A DNA stretch of 64,000 nucleotides from VRUE01 sp963807425 (GCA_963807425.1 CAWEBZ010000006.1:186001-250000); one strand, 5' to 3'; counted from the first letter of the stretch, positions 24,692 through 33,309 are shown. The notes: a model not told the origin generated them from the letters alone. Numbers and translations are program-made.

Positions 24692-25456
24692 GTGACGCGC
24701 AAATACATGCAGTTGAACCAGCCACCCGGCGTGCCGCCGCTGCCCCTGACCGGCGAGCGGACACTTCCCGATGTGCCGGAGGAGAACTACTGGTATCGAC
24801 GGCACCTGGTCGTCTACGAGTGGATCGCGGCGCGGGTCGCGGGCCGGCGGGTGGTCGACATGGCCTGCGGCGAGGGCTACGGCTCCAACGTGCTGGCCAC
24901 CGAGGCGGCGAGCGTCGTCGGGGTCGACGCCAATCCGGAGGCCCACGAGCACGCGCGGCTGCGCTATGTGCGATCCAACCTGCGCTTCGAGCGGGACCTG
25001 GTCGAGGGTTTCTCGGAGCCCTGTGACGCGGTCGTCTTCCTGCAGACGATCGAGCACGTGCAGGACGCCGGCGCGATCCTCGAGCACTTCAAGTCGATGC
25101 TGGCGCCGGGCGGCGTCGCCTACGTCTCCACGCCCAATCTGCTCACCCTGGCCCCGCCGGGGGCGGAGAAGTCCGACAACCCCTGGCACGTGCACGAGTA
25201 CCGGGCGAGCGAATTCCGGGAGCTCTGCGAGGCGCACTTCCCCCGGGTTGAGCTGCTCGGCCTCTACCACGCTCGCAAGCTGCGGATCCACGAGCTCGCG
25301 ATCAAGCTGGGCTGGGACAGCGTCCACAAGCGGCTGAGCCTGACCAAGCCCTTCTACGACCGCTTCACGCCGGCGATCGCCGCATCCGACTTCGCCTTGC
25401 GGGGCGGTGACCTCGACCGCGCCCTGGACTTCCTCGCCGTCTGCCATGCCCCCTGA
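24692..25456 (+). CDS. SAM-dependent methyltransferase of an alpha-glucan locus (Rv3030-like)
   Basis: GTG 24692 is preferred (a -10-like TATACG is ten bases upstream); ATG 24707 is possible. The protein is 254 aa, with PPLPLTGERTLPDVPEENYWYRRHLVVYE (a start typical of this subgroup), motif I VDMACGEGYGSNVLA, AVVFLQTIEHVQD and LAPGGVAYVSTPN. The two genes after it encode a GH57 branching enzyme and a GT4 glucosyltransferase. The same three-gene order occurs in Mycobacterium (Rv3030-Rv3031-Rv3032) for 6-O-methylglucose lipopolysaccharide, so it may methylate an alpha-glucan or its precursor. The overlap with the next gene is 11 bases. Confidence 0.85.
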   Translation: MTRKYMQLNQPPGVPPLPLTGERTLPDVPEENYWYRRHLVVYEWIAARVAGRRVVDMACGEGYGSNVLATEAASVVGVDANPEAHEHARLRYVRSNLRFERDLVEGFSEPCDAVVFLQTIEHVQDAGAILEHFKSMLAPGGVAYVSTPNLLTLAPPGAEKSDNPWHVHEYRASEFRELCEAHFPRVELLGLYHARKLRIHELAIKLGWDSVHKRLSLTKPFYDRFTPAIAASDFALRGGDLDRALDFLAVCHAP

Positions 25457-26858
25457 GGAGACAGCCGGCGACCTGGCGATCGTCCTCCACTCCCACATGC
25501 CCTACGTGGAGGGCTATGGGACCTATCCCTTCGGTGAGGAGTGGCTGTTCGATGCGGTGATCCGCTCCTACCTGCCCGTGCTCGAGGTCGCCGAGCGGCT
25601 GACGATGACGGTCACCCCGGTGCTTGCCGATCAGCTTGAGGACCCGGGCGCCCAGAAGCGCCTACGGGACTTCCTGGTCAACTGGCGGGTTGGAGCCGCT
25701 GAAGCAGACATCGGTGAGGTGGCGCCGGAATGCCGTCAGGCCTGCGAAGCGGAGCTGGCGCGCTACCGCCACGCCCTCGAGCTTCTCGATGGGGTGGGCG
25801 GCGACCCGCTGCGAGCCTTCCGCGAGGCGCACGAGTCGGGCCGGGTCGCGCTCGCTGCCTCGGCGGCGACGCATGCGGTGCTGCCGCTGCTGGCGACCCG
25901 CGAGGGGCTGCGCCTGCAGCTCGATGCCGGCATTCGCTCGCACCGCCGCCGCTTCGGCTGGGAGGGGGGCTTCTGGCTGCCCGAGTGTGCCTATGTCCCG
26001 GGCTTGGAGCGCCGCCTCGCCGAAGAGGGTGTGCGCTGGTTCTGCGTAGACCAGAGCGCTCACCGCCCGTCGCTGGAGGCGCTGACGCCGGTCGCGACCG
26101 AGGCCGGGCCGGTCGCCCTGCCGATCGACTGGGAGGCGATCCAGTGGCTCTGGTCGCTCGACGGCTATCCCTCCGATCCCGCTCATGCCCAGTTCGCCGG
26201 CGAGTCCCTGCGGGGGGTGCGAATCTGGAAGGTCGGCGGCGGCGGCTATGACCCGGCGGCGGCGGAGCAGGCGGCGCGCCGCCAGGCGGGAGAGTTCCTC
26301 AGCGCCGCCGCCAACCGCCTGCGGGAGTTCTCGAGCTCACACCAGCGTCGCGGGCTGCTCGTCTTCGCGATCGATACCGAGCTGCTCGGCCACTGGTGGT
26401 CGGAGGGGGCGATCTGGCTGCGCGAGGTGCTCGCCGGCGCCGCCGCTGCCGGCGTGCGCCTGCTCACGGTTCCCGAGGCGCTGATCGAGCACGAGCCCCT
26501 GCGGCGCCACCTGCATGCCTCCACCTGGGGAGAGGGGAAGGACTTCACCACCTGGGACTCGCCGGCGGTTGCCGACCTCGCCTGGGGGGCGCGGCGGTTG
26601 GAGCTGCGCCTGCTGCGCGCGCTTTCGAGCGGGCTTCCCCGCGGCGCCGCGGAGCGGGCCGCACGCGAGCTGCTCGCGGTGCAGTCCAGCGACTGGGCCT
26701 TTCTCGACAAACGCGGCCAGGCGGGCGACTACGCCTTCCAGCGGGCGATTGCCCACTCCCAGGCCGCACTGGAGGCCATAGACTCCCCGACCATCGCCGA
26801 CCCGTCTATGCGTGCCCTTGCCCCGGACTTGAGCCTCTCTTCGCTCCTACAGCCGTGA
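25446..26858 (+). CDS. GH57 family 1,4-alpha-glucan branching enzyme (Rv3031-like)
   Basis: The protein is 470 aa. It has the GH57 start AIVLHSHMPYVEGYG, the nucleophile Glu in GFWLPECAYVPG (residue ~180), the acid Asp in FAIDTELLGHWW (residue ~316), and a C-terminal helical DUF1957 domain (ELLAVQSSDWAFL, DYAFQRAIAHSQAAL). These features mark the branching-enzyme subgroup that introduces alpha-1,6 branches into alpha-1,4-glucan. ATG 25446 overlaps the preceding methyltransferase, and the stop overlaps the GT4 start (GTGA), giving a tight three-gene operon. Confidence 0.9.
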   Translation: MPPEETAGDLAIVLHSHMPYVEGYGTYPFGEEWLFDAVIRSYLPVLEVAERLTMTVTPVLADQLEDPGAQKRLRDFLVNWRVGAAEADIGEVAPECRQACEAELARYRHALELLDGVGGDPLRAFREAHESGRVALAASAATHAVLPLLATREGLRLQLDAGIRSHRRRFGWEGGFWLPECAYVPGLERRLAEEGVRWFCVDQSAHRPSLEALTPVATEAGPVALPIDWEAIQWLWSLDGYPSDPAHAQFAGESLRGVRIWKVGGGGYDPAAAEQAARRQAGEFLSAAANRLREFSSSHQRRGLLVFAIDTELLGHWWSEGAIWLREVLAGAAAAGVRLLTVPEALIEHEPLRRHLHASTWGEGKDFTTWDSPAVADLAWGARRLELRLLRALSSGLPRGAAERAARELLAVQSSDWAFLDKRGQAGDYAFQRAIAHSQAALEAIDSPTIADPSMRALAPDLSLSSLLQP

Positions 26859-28048
26859 CCCGCGTCCTCATCCTCTCCTGGGAGTACCCGCCGCTGATCG
26901 AGGGTGGGCTGGCCCGCCACGTGCGCAAGCTTTCCGAGGCCCTGGTCGAGCGCGACGTCGAGGTCCACGTCCTCACCCGGGGCGGCGAGGAGTCGCCGGC
27001 GGAAGAGCGCCGCGCCGGCGTCGTCATCCACCGCATCCGCGAGCCGAAGCGTCCCACCGACCTGGGCGAGTTCGTCGCCTGGGTCGAGCGGATGAACTCC
27101 GACATGCTCGCCGCCGGGGTGGAGCTCGGCGATCGCTACAGCTTCGACCTCGTCCACGGTCACGACTGGCTCGTCGCCAACGCCTGCGATCACCTCGCCA
27201 AGCGCTACAAGGCGCCGCTGATCACGACCATCCACGCGACCGAGCACGGCCGCCATCAGGGCTGGGTCAACAAGCACCCCCAGACCTACATCCACGGGGT
27301 CGAGCGCTGGATCACCAACCGCTCCGACCGCGTGATCGCCTGCTCCCACTACATGCGCGAGCAGATCGCCGACATCTTCGGGGTAGAGGAGAAGCGGATC
27401 TCCGTGATCCCCAACGGGATAGACCCCGACGACCTGCAGCCTCAGGACCCGGCTGAGCTGACCCGGTTGCGCGCCGAGTTCGCCGCCCCCGAGGAGAAGC
27501 TGGTGCTGCTGATTGGCCGCCTCGTCTACGAGAAGGGCTTCCAGCTGGCGCTGGAGGCGATGCCGAGGCTGATCGAAGAGGTGCCGGGGACCCGCTTCCT
27601 GATCGCCGGCTCGGGTACCCACGAGGCGGAACTGCACAAGCAGGCCGAGGAGCTCGGGTTGATGGAGCACGGCACCTTCCTCGGCTGGATCGGCGACGAC
27701 GTCCTGCACTCGCTCTACAAGATCGCCGACCTGACCGTGGTGCCCTCGATCTATGAGCCGTTCGGCCTGGTCGCGCTGGAGGCGATGGCCTCCGGCTGCC
27801 CCTGCATCGTCGCCGACACCGGCGGCCTGCGCGAGGTCGTGCCGCACGAGGAGGTGGGACTGCGCTTCCGCGCCCACGATCCGGAGGCGCTCGCGGAGGT
27901 CGCGATCCGGGTCCTCTCCGACGACGAGCTGGGCCGCAGCCTCGTCGCCGAAGCCTACGAGCACCTGCGCCGCTTCGACTGGGGCGACGTCGCCGAGCAG
28001 ACCGCGGGCATCTACGCGGATCTGGTTGGTGAGACCAGCCCGGCCTAG
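26855..28048 (+). CDS. GT4 alpha-1,4-glucosyltransferase / glycogen synthase-like (Rv3032-like)
   Basis: The protein is 397 aa and starts at GTG 26855, overlapping the GH57 stop. The N-terminal Rossmann half reads VLILSWEYPPLIEGGLARHV. VHGHDWLVAN, IGRLVYEKGFQ and the E-x7-E motif PSIYEPFGLVALEAM are those of family GT4. The best match in kind is the mycobacterial Rv3032 or GlgA-type enzyme that elongates alpha-1,4-glucan from UDP- or ADP-glucose. Together with the GH57 branching enzyme and the methyltransferase it suggests synthesis of a branched and possibly methylated glucan. Confidence 0.9.
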   Translation: MTRVLILSWEYPPLIEGGLARHVRKLSEALVERDVEVHVLTRGGEESPAEERRAGVVIHRIREPKRPTDLGEFVAWVERMNSDMLAAGVELGDRYSFDLVHGHDWLVANACDHLAKRYKAPLITTIHATEHGRHQGWVNKHPQTYIHGVERWITNRSDRVIACSHYMREQIADIFGVEEKRISVIPNGIDPDDLQPQDPAELTRLRAEFAAPEEKLVLLIGRLVYEKGFQLALEAMPRLIEEVPGTRFLIAGSGTHEAELHKQAEELGLMEHGTFLGWIGDDVLHSLYKIADLTVVPSIYEPFGLVALEAMASGCPCIVADTGGLREVVPHEEVGLRFRAHDPEALAEVAIRVLSDDELGRSLVAEAYEHLRRFDWGDVAEQTAGIYADLVGETSPA

Positions 28049-28063
28049 GTTCGGTTCCGAGCT

Positions 28064-28471
28064 CTAAGCGGCCGTTGGCCTGGAAGTGATCGCGCCCTCA
28101 GGGCGGCCCACCACCTCGACCGCCCGGCCCACCCGCTCGCCGATGCCAAAGTGGGCGCAGATCGTCAGCTCGTGCTCGCGCAGCAGAGGGCGGGTGGGGT
28201 CTACCACCGGTGCCCGCCGGATCTGCTCGCGCTCATGGGCGATCCAGACGCGTCCGCCGCCCGCGGCACAGCTGCTGAGCGGGATCGCAACCAGCGTGCC
28301 GCGACGACGGCCGAGCCTCGCGATCAGCCAGCTCGGCTTGTCCCAGCCGGCATCGACGAAGAAGCCGTGGACCTGACCGATGCCAGCGCCGCCGATCTCA
28401 TCGACCCGATGGCCGATCCAGGCCTTCGCCTCGTCCAGCGAGGGCAGCGCGGCGGCGGCAGGCTCAGCCAT
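28064..28471 (-). CDS. PRC-barrel domain protein
   Basis: The protein is 135 aa from ATG 28471. ALPSLDEAKAWIGHRVDEIGGAGIGQVHGFFVD followed by PSWLIARLGRRRGTLVAIPL is the pattern of a PRC-barrel (W-G-x-V-.. G.I..V...FVD), described here in parts. A second half with REQIRRAPVVDPTRPL resembles a flank of the same fold. PRC-barrels act as small adaptor domains in many contexts; no partner is evident. It overlaps the end of meaB by eight bases, so it is co-transcribed with it. Confidence 0.7.
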   Translation of the reverse strand: MAEPAAAALPSLDEAKAWIGHRVDEIGGAGIGQVHGFFVDAGWDKPSWLIARLGRRRGTLVAIPLSSCAAGGGRVWIAHEREQIRRAPVVDPTRPLLREHELTICAHFGIGERVGRAVEVVGRPEGAITSRPTAA

Positions 28472-29426
28472 CGGCCTGCCTCTCGAGCAGCTGTGAGGCC
28501 GCGCTGGCGGGATCAAGCTCTCGCTTCACGACCCGCTCCAGCAGCCCCGCGGTCTCGGGGTCGCTGGCGGCCGTCGCCTCCATCTTGCGGCGCATCCTCG
28601 AGCTGGCTATCCCCAGCACCTCGTTGCGCAGGTTGCGCGCGCGGCGCTGCTCCAGCGTCCCCGCTGCCTCGATGTGGGTGCGGTGCTCGTCGATCGCGCT
28701 GGCGAGCTCGGTGACCCCCTCGCCGCGTGCCGCCTCGGTACGCAGGATCGGCACCTTCCAGCCCTCGGGGTCTTGTGAAAGGGCGAGGACGCCGCGCACC
28801 TCGCGCACCATCGTGTCGGTCATCGGGTGGTCGGACTTGTTGACGACGATCACGTCGGGAATCTCCATCACGCCCGCCTTCAGCGCCTGGATCGAGTCGC
28901 CCGAGCCGGGCATCAGCGCGAGGACGATCGTATCGGCGTGATCGACGATGTCGATCTCGGCCTGGCCGACCCCGACGGTCTCGATCAGGACGTCGTCCTT
29001 GCCCGCCGCGTCCATCGCCAGCGCGACCTGCAGGGCCGCCTCCGAGAGCCCGCCCAGCGCCCCGCGCGAGGCCATCGAGCGGATGAAGACGCCGGGGTCG
29101 AGGAAGTGGTCGGAGAGGCGAATCCGGTCGCCCAGCAGGGCGCCCCTGGTAAAGGGGCTGGAGGGGTCGATCGAGAGCACGGCAACCTGGCGCTCGGCCT
29201 TGCGCAGCTCGGCGGTAAGGGCGCCGATCAAGGTGCTCTTGCCCACCCCGGGGGGGCCGGTGAAGCCGACGATCCGCGCCTTGCCGGTACGCGGGTAGAC
29301 CTCGCGCACCAGCTCCCAGCCGGCCGGGTCGTCGGACTCGATCAGGGTGATCGCCCGCGCCAGCGCGCGCTTGTCGCCGCCGATCAGGCGCTCGGCGAGC
29401 GAGGCTGTCTTGGCTGTGTCGGTCAC
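28464..29426 (-). CDS. meaB: Methylmalonyl-CoA mutase-associated GTPase MeaB
   Basis: A G3E-family GTPase that loads and protects adenosylcobalamin in acyl-CoA mutases. The protein is 320 aa, with Walker A FTGPPGVGKSTLIGAL, the base-II LSIDPSSPFTRGALLGDR, ETVGVGQAEIDIV and the G4 box VVNKSDHP. Its client mutase is probably encoded at 39233-41285, 10 kb away. The C-terminal helices (RNLRNEVLGIASSRMRRKM) are normal for the family. The gene is divergent from the acyltransferase at 29456. Confidence 0.92.
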   Translation of the reverse strand: MTDTAKTASLAERLIGGDKRALARAITLIESDDPAGWELVREVYPRTGKARIVGFTGPPGVGKSTLIGALTAELRKAERQVAVLSIDPSSPFTRGALLGDRIRLSDHFLDPGVFIRSMASRGALGGLSEAALQVALAMDAAGKDDVLIETVGVGQAEIDIVDHADTIVLALMPGSGDSIQALKAGVMEIPDVIVVNKSDHPMTDTMVREVRGVLALSQDPEGWKVPILRTEAARGEGVTELASAIDEHRTHIEAAGTLEQRRARNLRNEVLGIASSRMRRKMEATAASDPETAGLLERVVKRELDPASAASQLLERQADG

Positions 29427-29439
29427 GGCTGGGCCAGTC

Positions 29440-29445
29440 TAGAGT
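29440..29445 (+). promoter_or_regulatory. Candidate -10 box (TAGAGT)
   Basis: TAGAGT ends ten bases before the GTG start at 29456 in a 29-base divergent gap. The hexamer fits TANNNT and again implies a leaderless or nearly leaderless transcript. Confidence 0.35.
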
Positions 29446-29455
29446 TCCCGCGGTC

Positions 29456-30115
29456 GTGATCCAGACGATCCGCTTCCTCGCCCGCAACGGCATGCTCAAC
29501 CATCGCTACGGGCAGCTGCTCTGGCGCTATCTCTGGCGGCGCTTCCTGACCCGTGCCGGTCGCCGCTGGCGCACCGACGGGTTCCTCTTCCTTGGGCGTG
29601 GTCTGGAACTGGAGGCGGGGCGCAAGGGCAGGATCGAGTTCGGCCGCTTCGTCTGGATCGGCGACGGCACCAAGATCCGCTGCCACGAGGGCGTAGTCGA
29701 GATCGGGGAGAAGACGGTGATGGGCCAGGAGTGCACGATCTCCGCCTACCAACGGGTCCGGATCGGCGCCCAGTGCGTGATCGCGGACCGGGCGATGTTC
29801 ATCGACTTCGACCACGGCGTGGTCGAAGTCGAGCGGCCGATCCGCAGCCAGGGGATCTACAAGCGCGACGTTGAGGTCGGCTCCAACGTCTGGATCGGCT
29901 ACGGCGCCTGCATCCTGCGCGGCGTCCGGGTCGGCGACAACTCGATCGTCGGCACCAACTCCGTCGTCACCAAGGACGTCCCCGCCAACGCCGTCGTCGC
30001 CGGCATCCCCGCCCGGGTGATCAGGATGCGCGAGGCGCCTCAGGAGCTGCGCTGGCCCGACCCGGTCGAGCCCGACCCCTCGGCGTGGACCACGCTGCAT
30101 CCCCCCGCCGAGTAG
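29456..30115 (+). CDS. Hexapeptide-repeat acyltransferase (LbH fold)
   Basis: The protein is 219 aa. A basic N-terminal stretch (RYLWRRFLTRAGRRWR) is followed by left-handed beta-helix hexapeptide turns: IEFGRFVWIGDGTKIR, VEIGEKTVMGQECTI, VRIGAQCVIADR, VEVGSNVWIGYGACILRGVRVGDNSIVGTNSVV (listed in parts). The ending VVAGIPARVIRMR is typical of maltose/galactoside O-acetyltransferase-type enzymes. The acceptor is unknown; sugar or lipid-carrier acetylation in surface glycan assembly is plausible. Its 3' end overlaps a decayed antitoxin gene on the other strand. Confidence 0.85.
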   Translation: MIQTIRFLARNGMLNHRYGQLLWRYLWRRFLTRAGRRWRTDGFLFLGRGLELEAGRKGRIEFGRFVWIGDGTKIRCHEGVVEIGEKTVMGQECTISAYQRVRIGAQCVIADRAMFIDFDHGVVEVERPIRSQGIYKRDVEVGSNVWIGYGACILRGVRVGDNSIVGTNSVVTKDVPANAVVAGIPARVIRMREAPQELRWPDPVEPDPSAWTTLHPPAE

Positions 30116-30279
30116 ACGACGCACACCGCCGGCACGTTGCCTCCCCCGGCCTCTCGCTTGAGGCGATCGAGCTCCATCCGCGCCGCCTGCCCAGCGGCAC
30201 CGGTCTTGGTGTTGCCGGTGAGGATTGCCAGTTGCGAGATCAGGCGCTCTACCTCGGGGTTCCTGATCGTCAGTGCCAT
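30040..30279 (-). pseudogene. VapB-type antitoxin remnant without a toxin
   Basis: The first ~45 residues, MALTIRNPEVERLISQLAIL and TGNTKTGAAGQAARMELDRLKREA, match the Rv0623/VapB antitoxin pattern (short DNA-binding half, then helix). From 'GGGNVPAV' on the frame only reads antisense through the end of the acyltransferase gene. No VapC PIN-domain gene follows. A toxin-antitoxin pair that has lost its toxin and antitoxin tail is the likely history. Confidence 0.55.
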
Positions 30280-30390
30280 TAAGAAACAGTAACAGAAGAG
30301 AAACGTTTTGTCTGCCTGAGCAGGAGATGCAATTCACAGGGTGCAATCGCCAGGGTGCAGAGGATCTCGATGCAACCGAGGAGGATGTGG

Positions 30391-30702
30391 ATGCCAGGGC
30401 TGACAGACAAAAGAATGCCGCGCGTGGACATCGCTGCCCGCTTCGGGGAGAACCTGGTCCGCTGCCGCAAGGCCGCCAAGCTGTCACAGGAAGAGCTGGG
30501 GTTTCGCGCCTCGCTGCACCGCACCGAGATCGGCCAGCTAGAGCGGGGCGTGCGCCTGGCCCGCATCGACACGCTGGTCAAGCTCGCGGGCTCGCTCGGC
30601 TGCCCGCCGGGCGAGCTGCTCGAGGGGATGGAATGGAGTCCCGGTGGAACCAGGATCGGCGAGTTCAGGGCCGCGCCGGGAGCGAGGGCGGGGAAGAGCT
30701 AG
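30391..30702 (+). CDS. XRE-family HTH regulator
   Basis: ATG 30391 is chosen because GAGGAGG at 30378-30384 lies six bases upstream. The protein is 103 aa. It contains a Cro/C1-type HTH: RCRKAAKLSQEELGFRASLHRTEIGQLERGVRLARIDTLVKLAGSL, listed here by its core motifs LSQEELG, RTEIGQLERG and TLVKLA. A tail of ~35 residues (PGELLEGMEW...) is short. A direct repeat CAGGGTGCA at 30337-30345 and 30351-30359 lies upstream and may be its operator. It has no partner toxin next to it other than the decayed VapB on the opposite strand. Confidence 0.8.
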   Translation: MPGLTDKRMPRVDIAARFGENLVRCRKAAKLSQEELGFRASLHRTEIGQLERGVRLARIDTLVKLAGSLGCPPGELLEGMEWSPGGTRIGEFRAAPGARAGKS

Positions 30703-30705
30703 GAG

Positions 30706-31851
30706 CTAGCAGCCGAGCTGGCGGGCGATAACCATCTGCTGCACCTCGTCGGTGCCCTCGCCGATCGTGAGGATCTTGGCGTCGCGGTAGAAGCGGCAGA
30801 CCGGGTACTCCTCGATGAACCCGTAGCCGCCGTGGATCTGCACCGCCTCCTCGGTCGCCCTGACCGCGAGGCGGCCGGTGATCAGCTTCGCCTGGGCCGC
30901 GGTGAGGGTGAAGGACTTGCCGGCGTCCTTCTCCAGCGCCGCCCGCCAGGTAAGCAGGCGGGCCGCCTCGATCTGGGCCGAGAGGTCGGCGATCTTCGCC
31001 TGGATCGACTGGAACTTGGCGATCGCCTGGCCGAAGGCCTGGCGCTCCTTGGCGTAGGCGATCGCCTCGTCGAGGGCGCCCTGGGCGAGGCCGACTCCCA
31101 TCGCCGCGACGCCGATCCGGCCTCCATCCAAGATGTGGAGGAAGTTCTTGAAGCCCTCGCCGCGGCGGCCGAGCAGGTTGCCCTCGGGCAGCCGGCAGTC
31201 CTCGAAGGAGAGCGGACGGGTGTCGGAGGCGTTCCAGCCCATCTTGCGGTAGCCCTCGCCGATCTCGTAGCCCGGCGTCCCGTTCGGCACGATCAGGTTC
31301 GAGATCTCCTTGCGCCCGTTGGCCTCGCCGGTCACCGCCGTGATCGAGACGCAGCCGGAGATGTCCGTGCCCGAGTTGGTGATGAACTGCTTCGCCCCGT
31401 TGACGACCCACTCGCCGTCATCGAGCTTCGCTGTGGTCCGCACGTTGCCGGCGTCAGACCCGGCCTCCGGCTCGGTCAGCCCGAAGGAGGCGAGCCGCTC
31501 GCCGCTGCACAGCCGCGGCAGCCACTCGTCCTTCTGCTCGTCCGTCCCCCAGAGGTAGATCGGCATCGTCCCCAGCGACGTGTGCGCAGCCATCGTGATG
31601 CAGACCGAAGAGTCGATCCGCGCCAGCTCTTCGACCGCGAGCACGTATGAGAGCGTGTCCGCTCCGCCGCCGCCGTACCCCTGAGGGAACGGGATCCCCA
31701 TCAGCCCGAGCCCGCCGAGCTTCTCGACAATCTCGTACGGGAACCGCTTCTCCCGGTCGAGCTCCTCCGCCACGGGCTTGACCTCCGCCAGCGCGAACTC
31801 GCGCACGGTGTCGCGCAGCAGCCTCTGCTCGTCGCTGAGCTCGAAGTTCAC
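30706..31851 (-). CDS. Acyl-CoA dehydrogenase
   Basis: An FAD enzyme making the first alpha,beta-double bond in acyl-CoA oxidation. The protein is 381 aa, standard length, with the substrate/FAD signatures FGLTEPEAGSDAG and KQFITNSG, RQAFGQAIAKFQ, and the end IHGGYGFIEEYPVCRFYRDA with the catalytic base Glu in TIGEGTDEVQ. The pattern fits short/branched-chain or butyryl-CoA dehydrogenases. Electrons would pass to the ETF encoded at 41425-43191. It lies 21 bases after the aldehyde dehydrogenase gene on the same strand, so they are probably one unit. Confidence 0.92.
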   Translation of the reverse strand: MNFELSDEQRLLRDTVREFALAEVKPVAEELDREKRFPYEIVEKLGGLGLMGIPFPQGYGGGGADTLSYVLAVEELARIDSSVCITMAAHTSLGTMPIYLWGTDEQKDEWLPRLCSGERLASFGLTEPEAGSDAGNVRTTAKLDDGEWVVNGAKQFITNSGTDISGCVSITAVTGEANGRKEISNLIVPNGTPGYEIGEGYRKMGWNASDTRPLSFEDCRLPEGNLLGRRGEGFKNFLHILDGGRIGVAAMGVGLAQGALDEAIAYAKERQAFGQAIAKFQSIQAKIADLSAQIEAARLLTWRAALEKDAGKSFTLTAAQAKLITGRLAVRATEEAVQIHGGYGFIEEYPVCRFYRDAKILTIGEGTDEVQQMVIARQLGC

Positions 31852-31872
31852 GGCGGCCAGCCTATGTGAGCG

Positions 31873-33309
31873 CTACAGCTGCAGGCTCTTGACCTGCAGC
31901 AGCTCCTCGATCGCGAAGCGGCCGTTCTCGCGGCCGTGGCCGGACTGCTTGTAGCCACCGAAGGGAGCGAGCGGGTTGAAGGCGCCGCCGTTGATCTCGA
32001 TCTGGCCGGTGCGCAGCCGCTTGGCGACGGAGATCGCGCGATCCTGATCGCCCGACCAGACCCCGCCGGCGAGCCCATAGACGGTGTCGTTGGCGATCCG
32101 CACCGCGTCGTCCTCGCCGTCGTAGGGCTGGATCGCGAGGACCGGGCCGAAGATCTCCTCCTGGGCGATCGTCATCTCCGGCGTCACCTCGGAGAAGACG
32201 GTCGGGCGGACGAAGTAGCCGCGGTCGAGCCCCTCGGGGGCAGCGGCACCGCCGGCCAACAGCTTGGCGCCCTCGCTCTCGCCCTTCTCGATGTAGCCGC
32301 GGACGCGCTCGCGCTGGACGTCGGAGACGAGCGGGCCGAGCCGGGTCGAGTCCTCGAACGGATCGCCTGGGGTGAAGGCCGCCGCGGTCTGTGCGGCGAT
32401 CTCCTCTGCTTCGGCGAGCTTCTCGCGCGGCACCAGCATCCGGGTCAGGGCGCTGCAGGTCTGGCCGGAGTTGAGGTAGCACTTGGCGACGCCGTCGGGC
32501 ACCGCCCTGGTGAGGTCGGCGTCGTCGAGGATCACGTTGGGGGACTTGCCGCCGAGCTCCATCGCGACCGGCTTCACCGTCGCCGAGGCCAGCTCGGAGA
32601 CGCGACGGCCGGCTCGGGTCGAGCCGGTGAAGGAGACCATGTCGACCCCGGGATGGCCGGCGATCGCCTCACCGACGACCGGCCCGGTGCCGGTGACGAG
32701 GTTGAAGACTCCGGCGGGGAGGCCGGCGGCCTCGATCACCTCGGCGAGGATGAAGGCGTTGAGCGGCACCACCTCGCTCGGCTTCAGCACCACGGTGCAG
32801 CCGGCAGCGAGGGCTGGCGCGACCTTGGCGGCGATCTGGTTCAGCGGGTAGTTCCAGGGGGTGATCGCGCCGAGCACGCCGACCGGCTCGCGCAGCACCC
32901 GCGAGTTGCCGATCTCCTCCTCCCAGGCGACTTCCTCCATCAGCTGCGGCATCGCCGCGAACTGACCGGTCGGCAGCCCCGCCTGGATGATCTGACTCAG
33001 CTTCAGCGGCATGCCCAGCTCCTGGGCGATCGTCGCCGCGATCTCCTCGGAGCGCTCGCCGAGCCCGGCGGCGATCGCGCTCAGATAGCCGGCGCGCTCC
33101 TCGCGCGAGGTCTGCGACCAGGAGTCGAACGCGTCGCGGGCCGCGCTGACGGCACGATCGGCGTCTCCCGGCGTGCAGGCCGGAATCGTCCCCATCGCCT
33201 CCTCGGTGGTCGAGTTGACGACCTCGATCGTCTCCGTGCCCTGGGGATCGGCCCACTCGCCGCCGATGAAGATCTTGTCCTTCGCCTGAACCTCCGCCGC
33301 AGTTGCCAT
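31873..33309 (-). CDS. NAD(P)-dependent aldehyde dehydrogenase
   Basis: ATG 33309 is chosen because GAGGAGAG precedes it at good distance. The protein is 478 aa. It has the Rossmann region TPWNYPLNQIAAKVAPALAAG in parts, VLKPSEVVPLNA, FTGSTRAGRRV, the catalytic Glu in MELGGKSPNV, the catalytic Cys in NSGQTCSALTRM, and EEIFGPVLAI. Substrate specificity cannot be read from sequence. It forms an operon with the acyl-CoA dehydrogenase downstream, so it may feed an acyl or aldehyde intermediate into that pathway. Confidence 0.92.
   Translation of the reverse strand: MATAAEVQAKDKIFIGGEWADPQGTETIEVVNSTTEEAMGTIPACTPGDADRAVSAARDAFDSWSQTSREERAGYLSAIAAGLGERSEEIAATIAQELGMPLKLSQIIQAGLPTGQFAAMPQLMEEVAWEEEIGNSRVLREPVGVLGAITPWNYPLNQIAAKVAPALAAGCTVVLKPSEVVPLNAFILAEVIEAAGLPAGVFNLVTGTGPVVGEAIAGHPGVDMVSFTGSTRAGRRVSELASATVKPVAMELGGKSPNVILDDADLTRAVPDGVAKCYLNSGQTCSALTRMLVPREKLAEAEEIAAQTAAAFTPGDPFEDSTRLGPLVSDVQRERVRGYIEKGESEGAKLLAGGAAAPEGLDRGYFVRPTVFSEVTPEMTIAQEEIFGPVLAIQPYDGEDDAVRIANDTVYGLAGGVWSGDQDRAISVAKRLRTGQIEINGGAFNPLAPFGGYKQSGHGRENGRFAIEELLQVKSLQL

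Noticed and set aside
30337..30359. CAGGGTGCA direct repeat as the start of a CRISPR or iteron array
   Set aside because: Only two copies 14 bases apart; at most an operator for the XRE gene.
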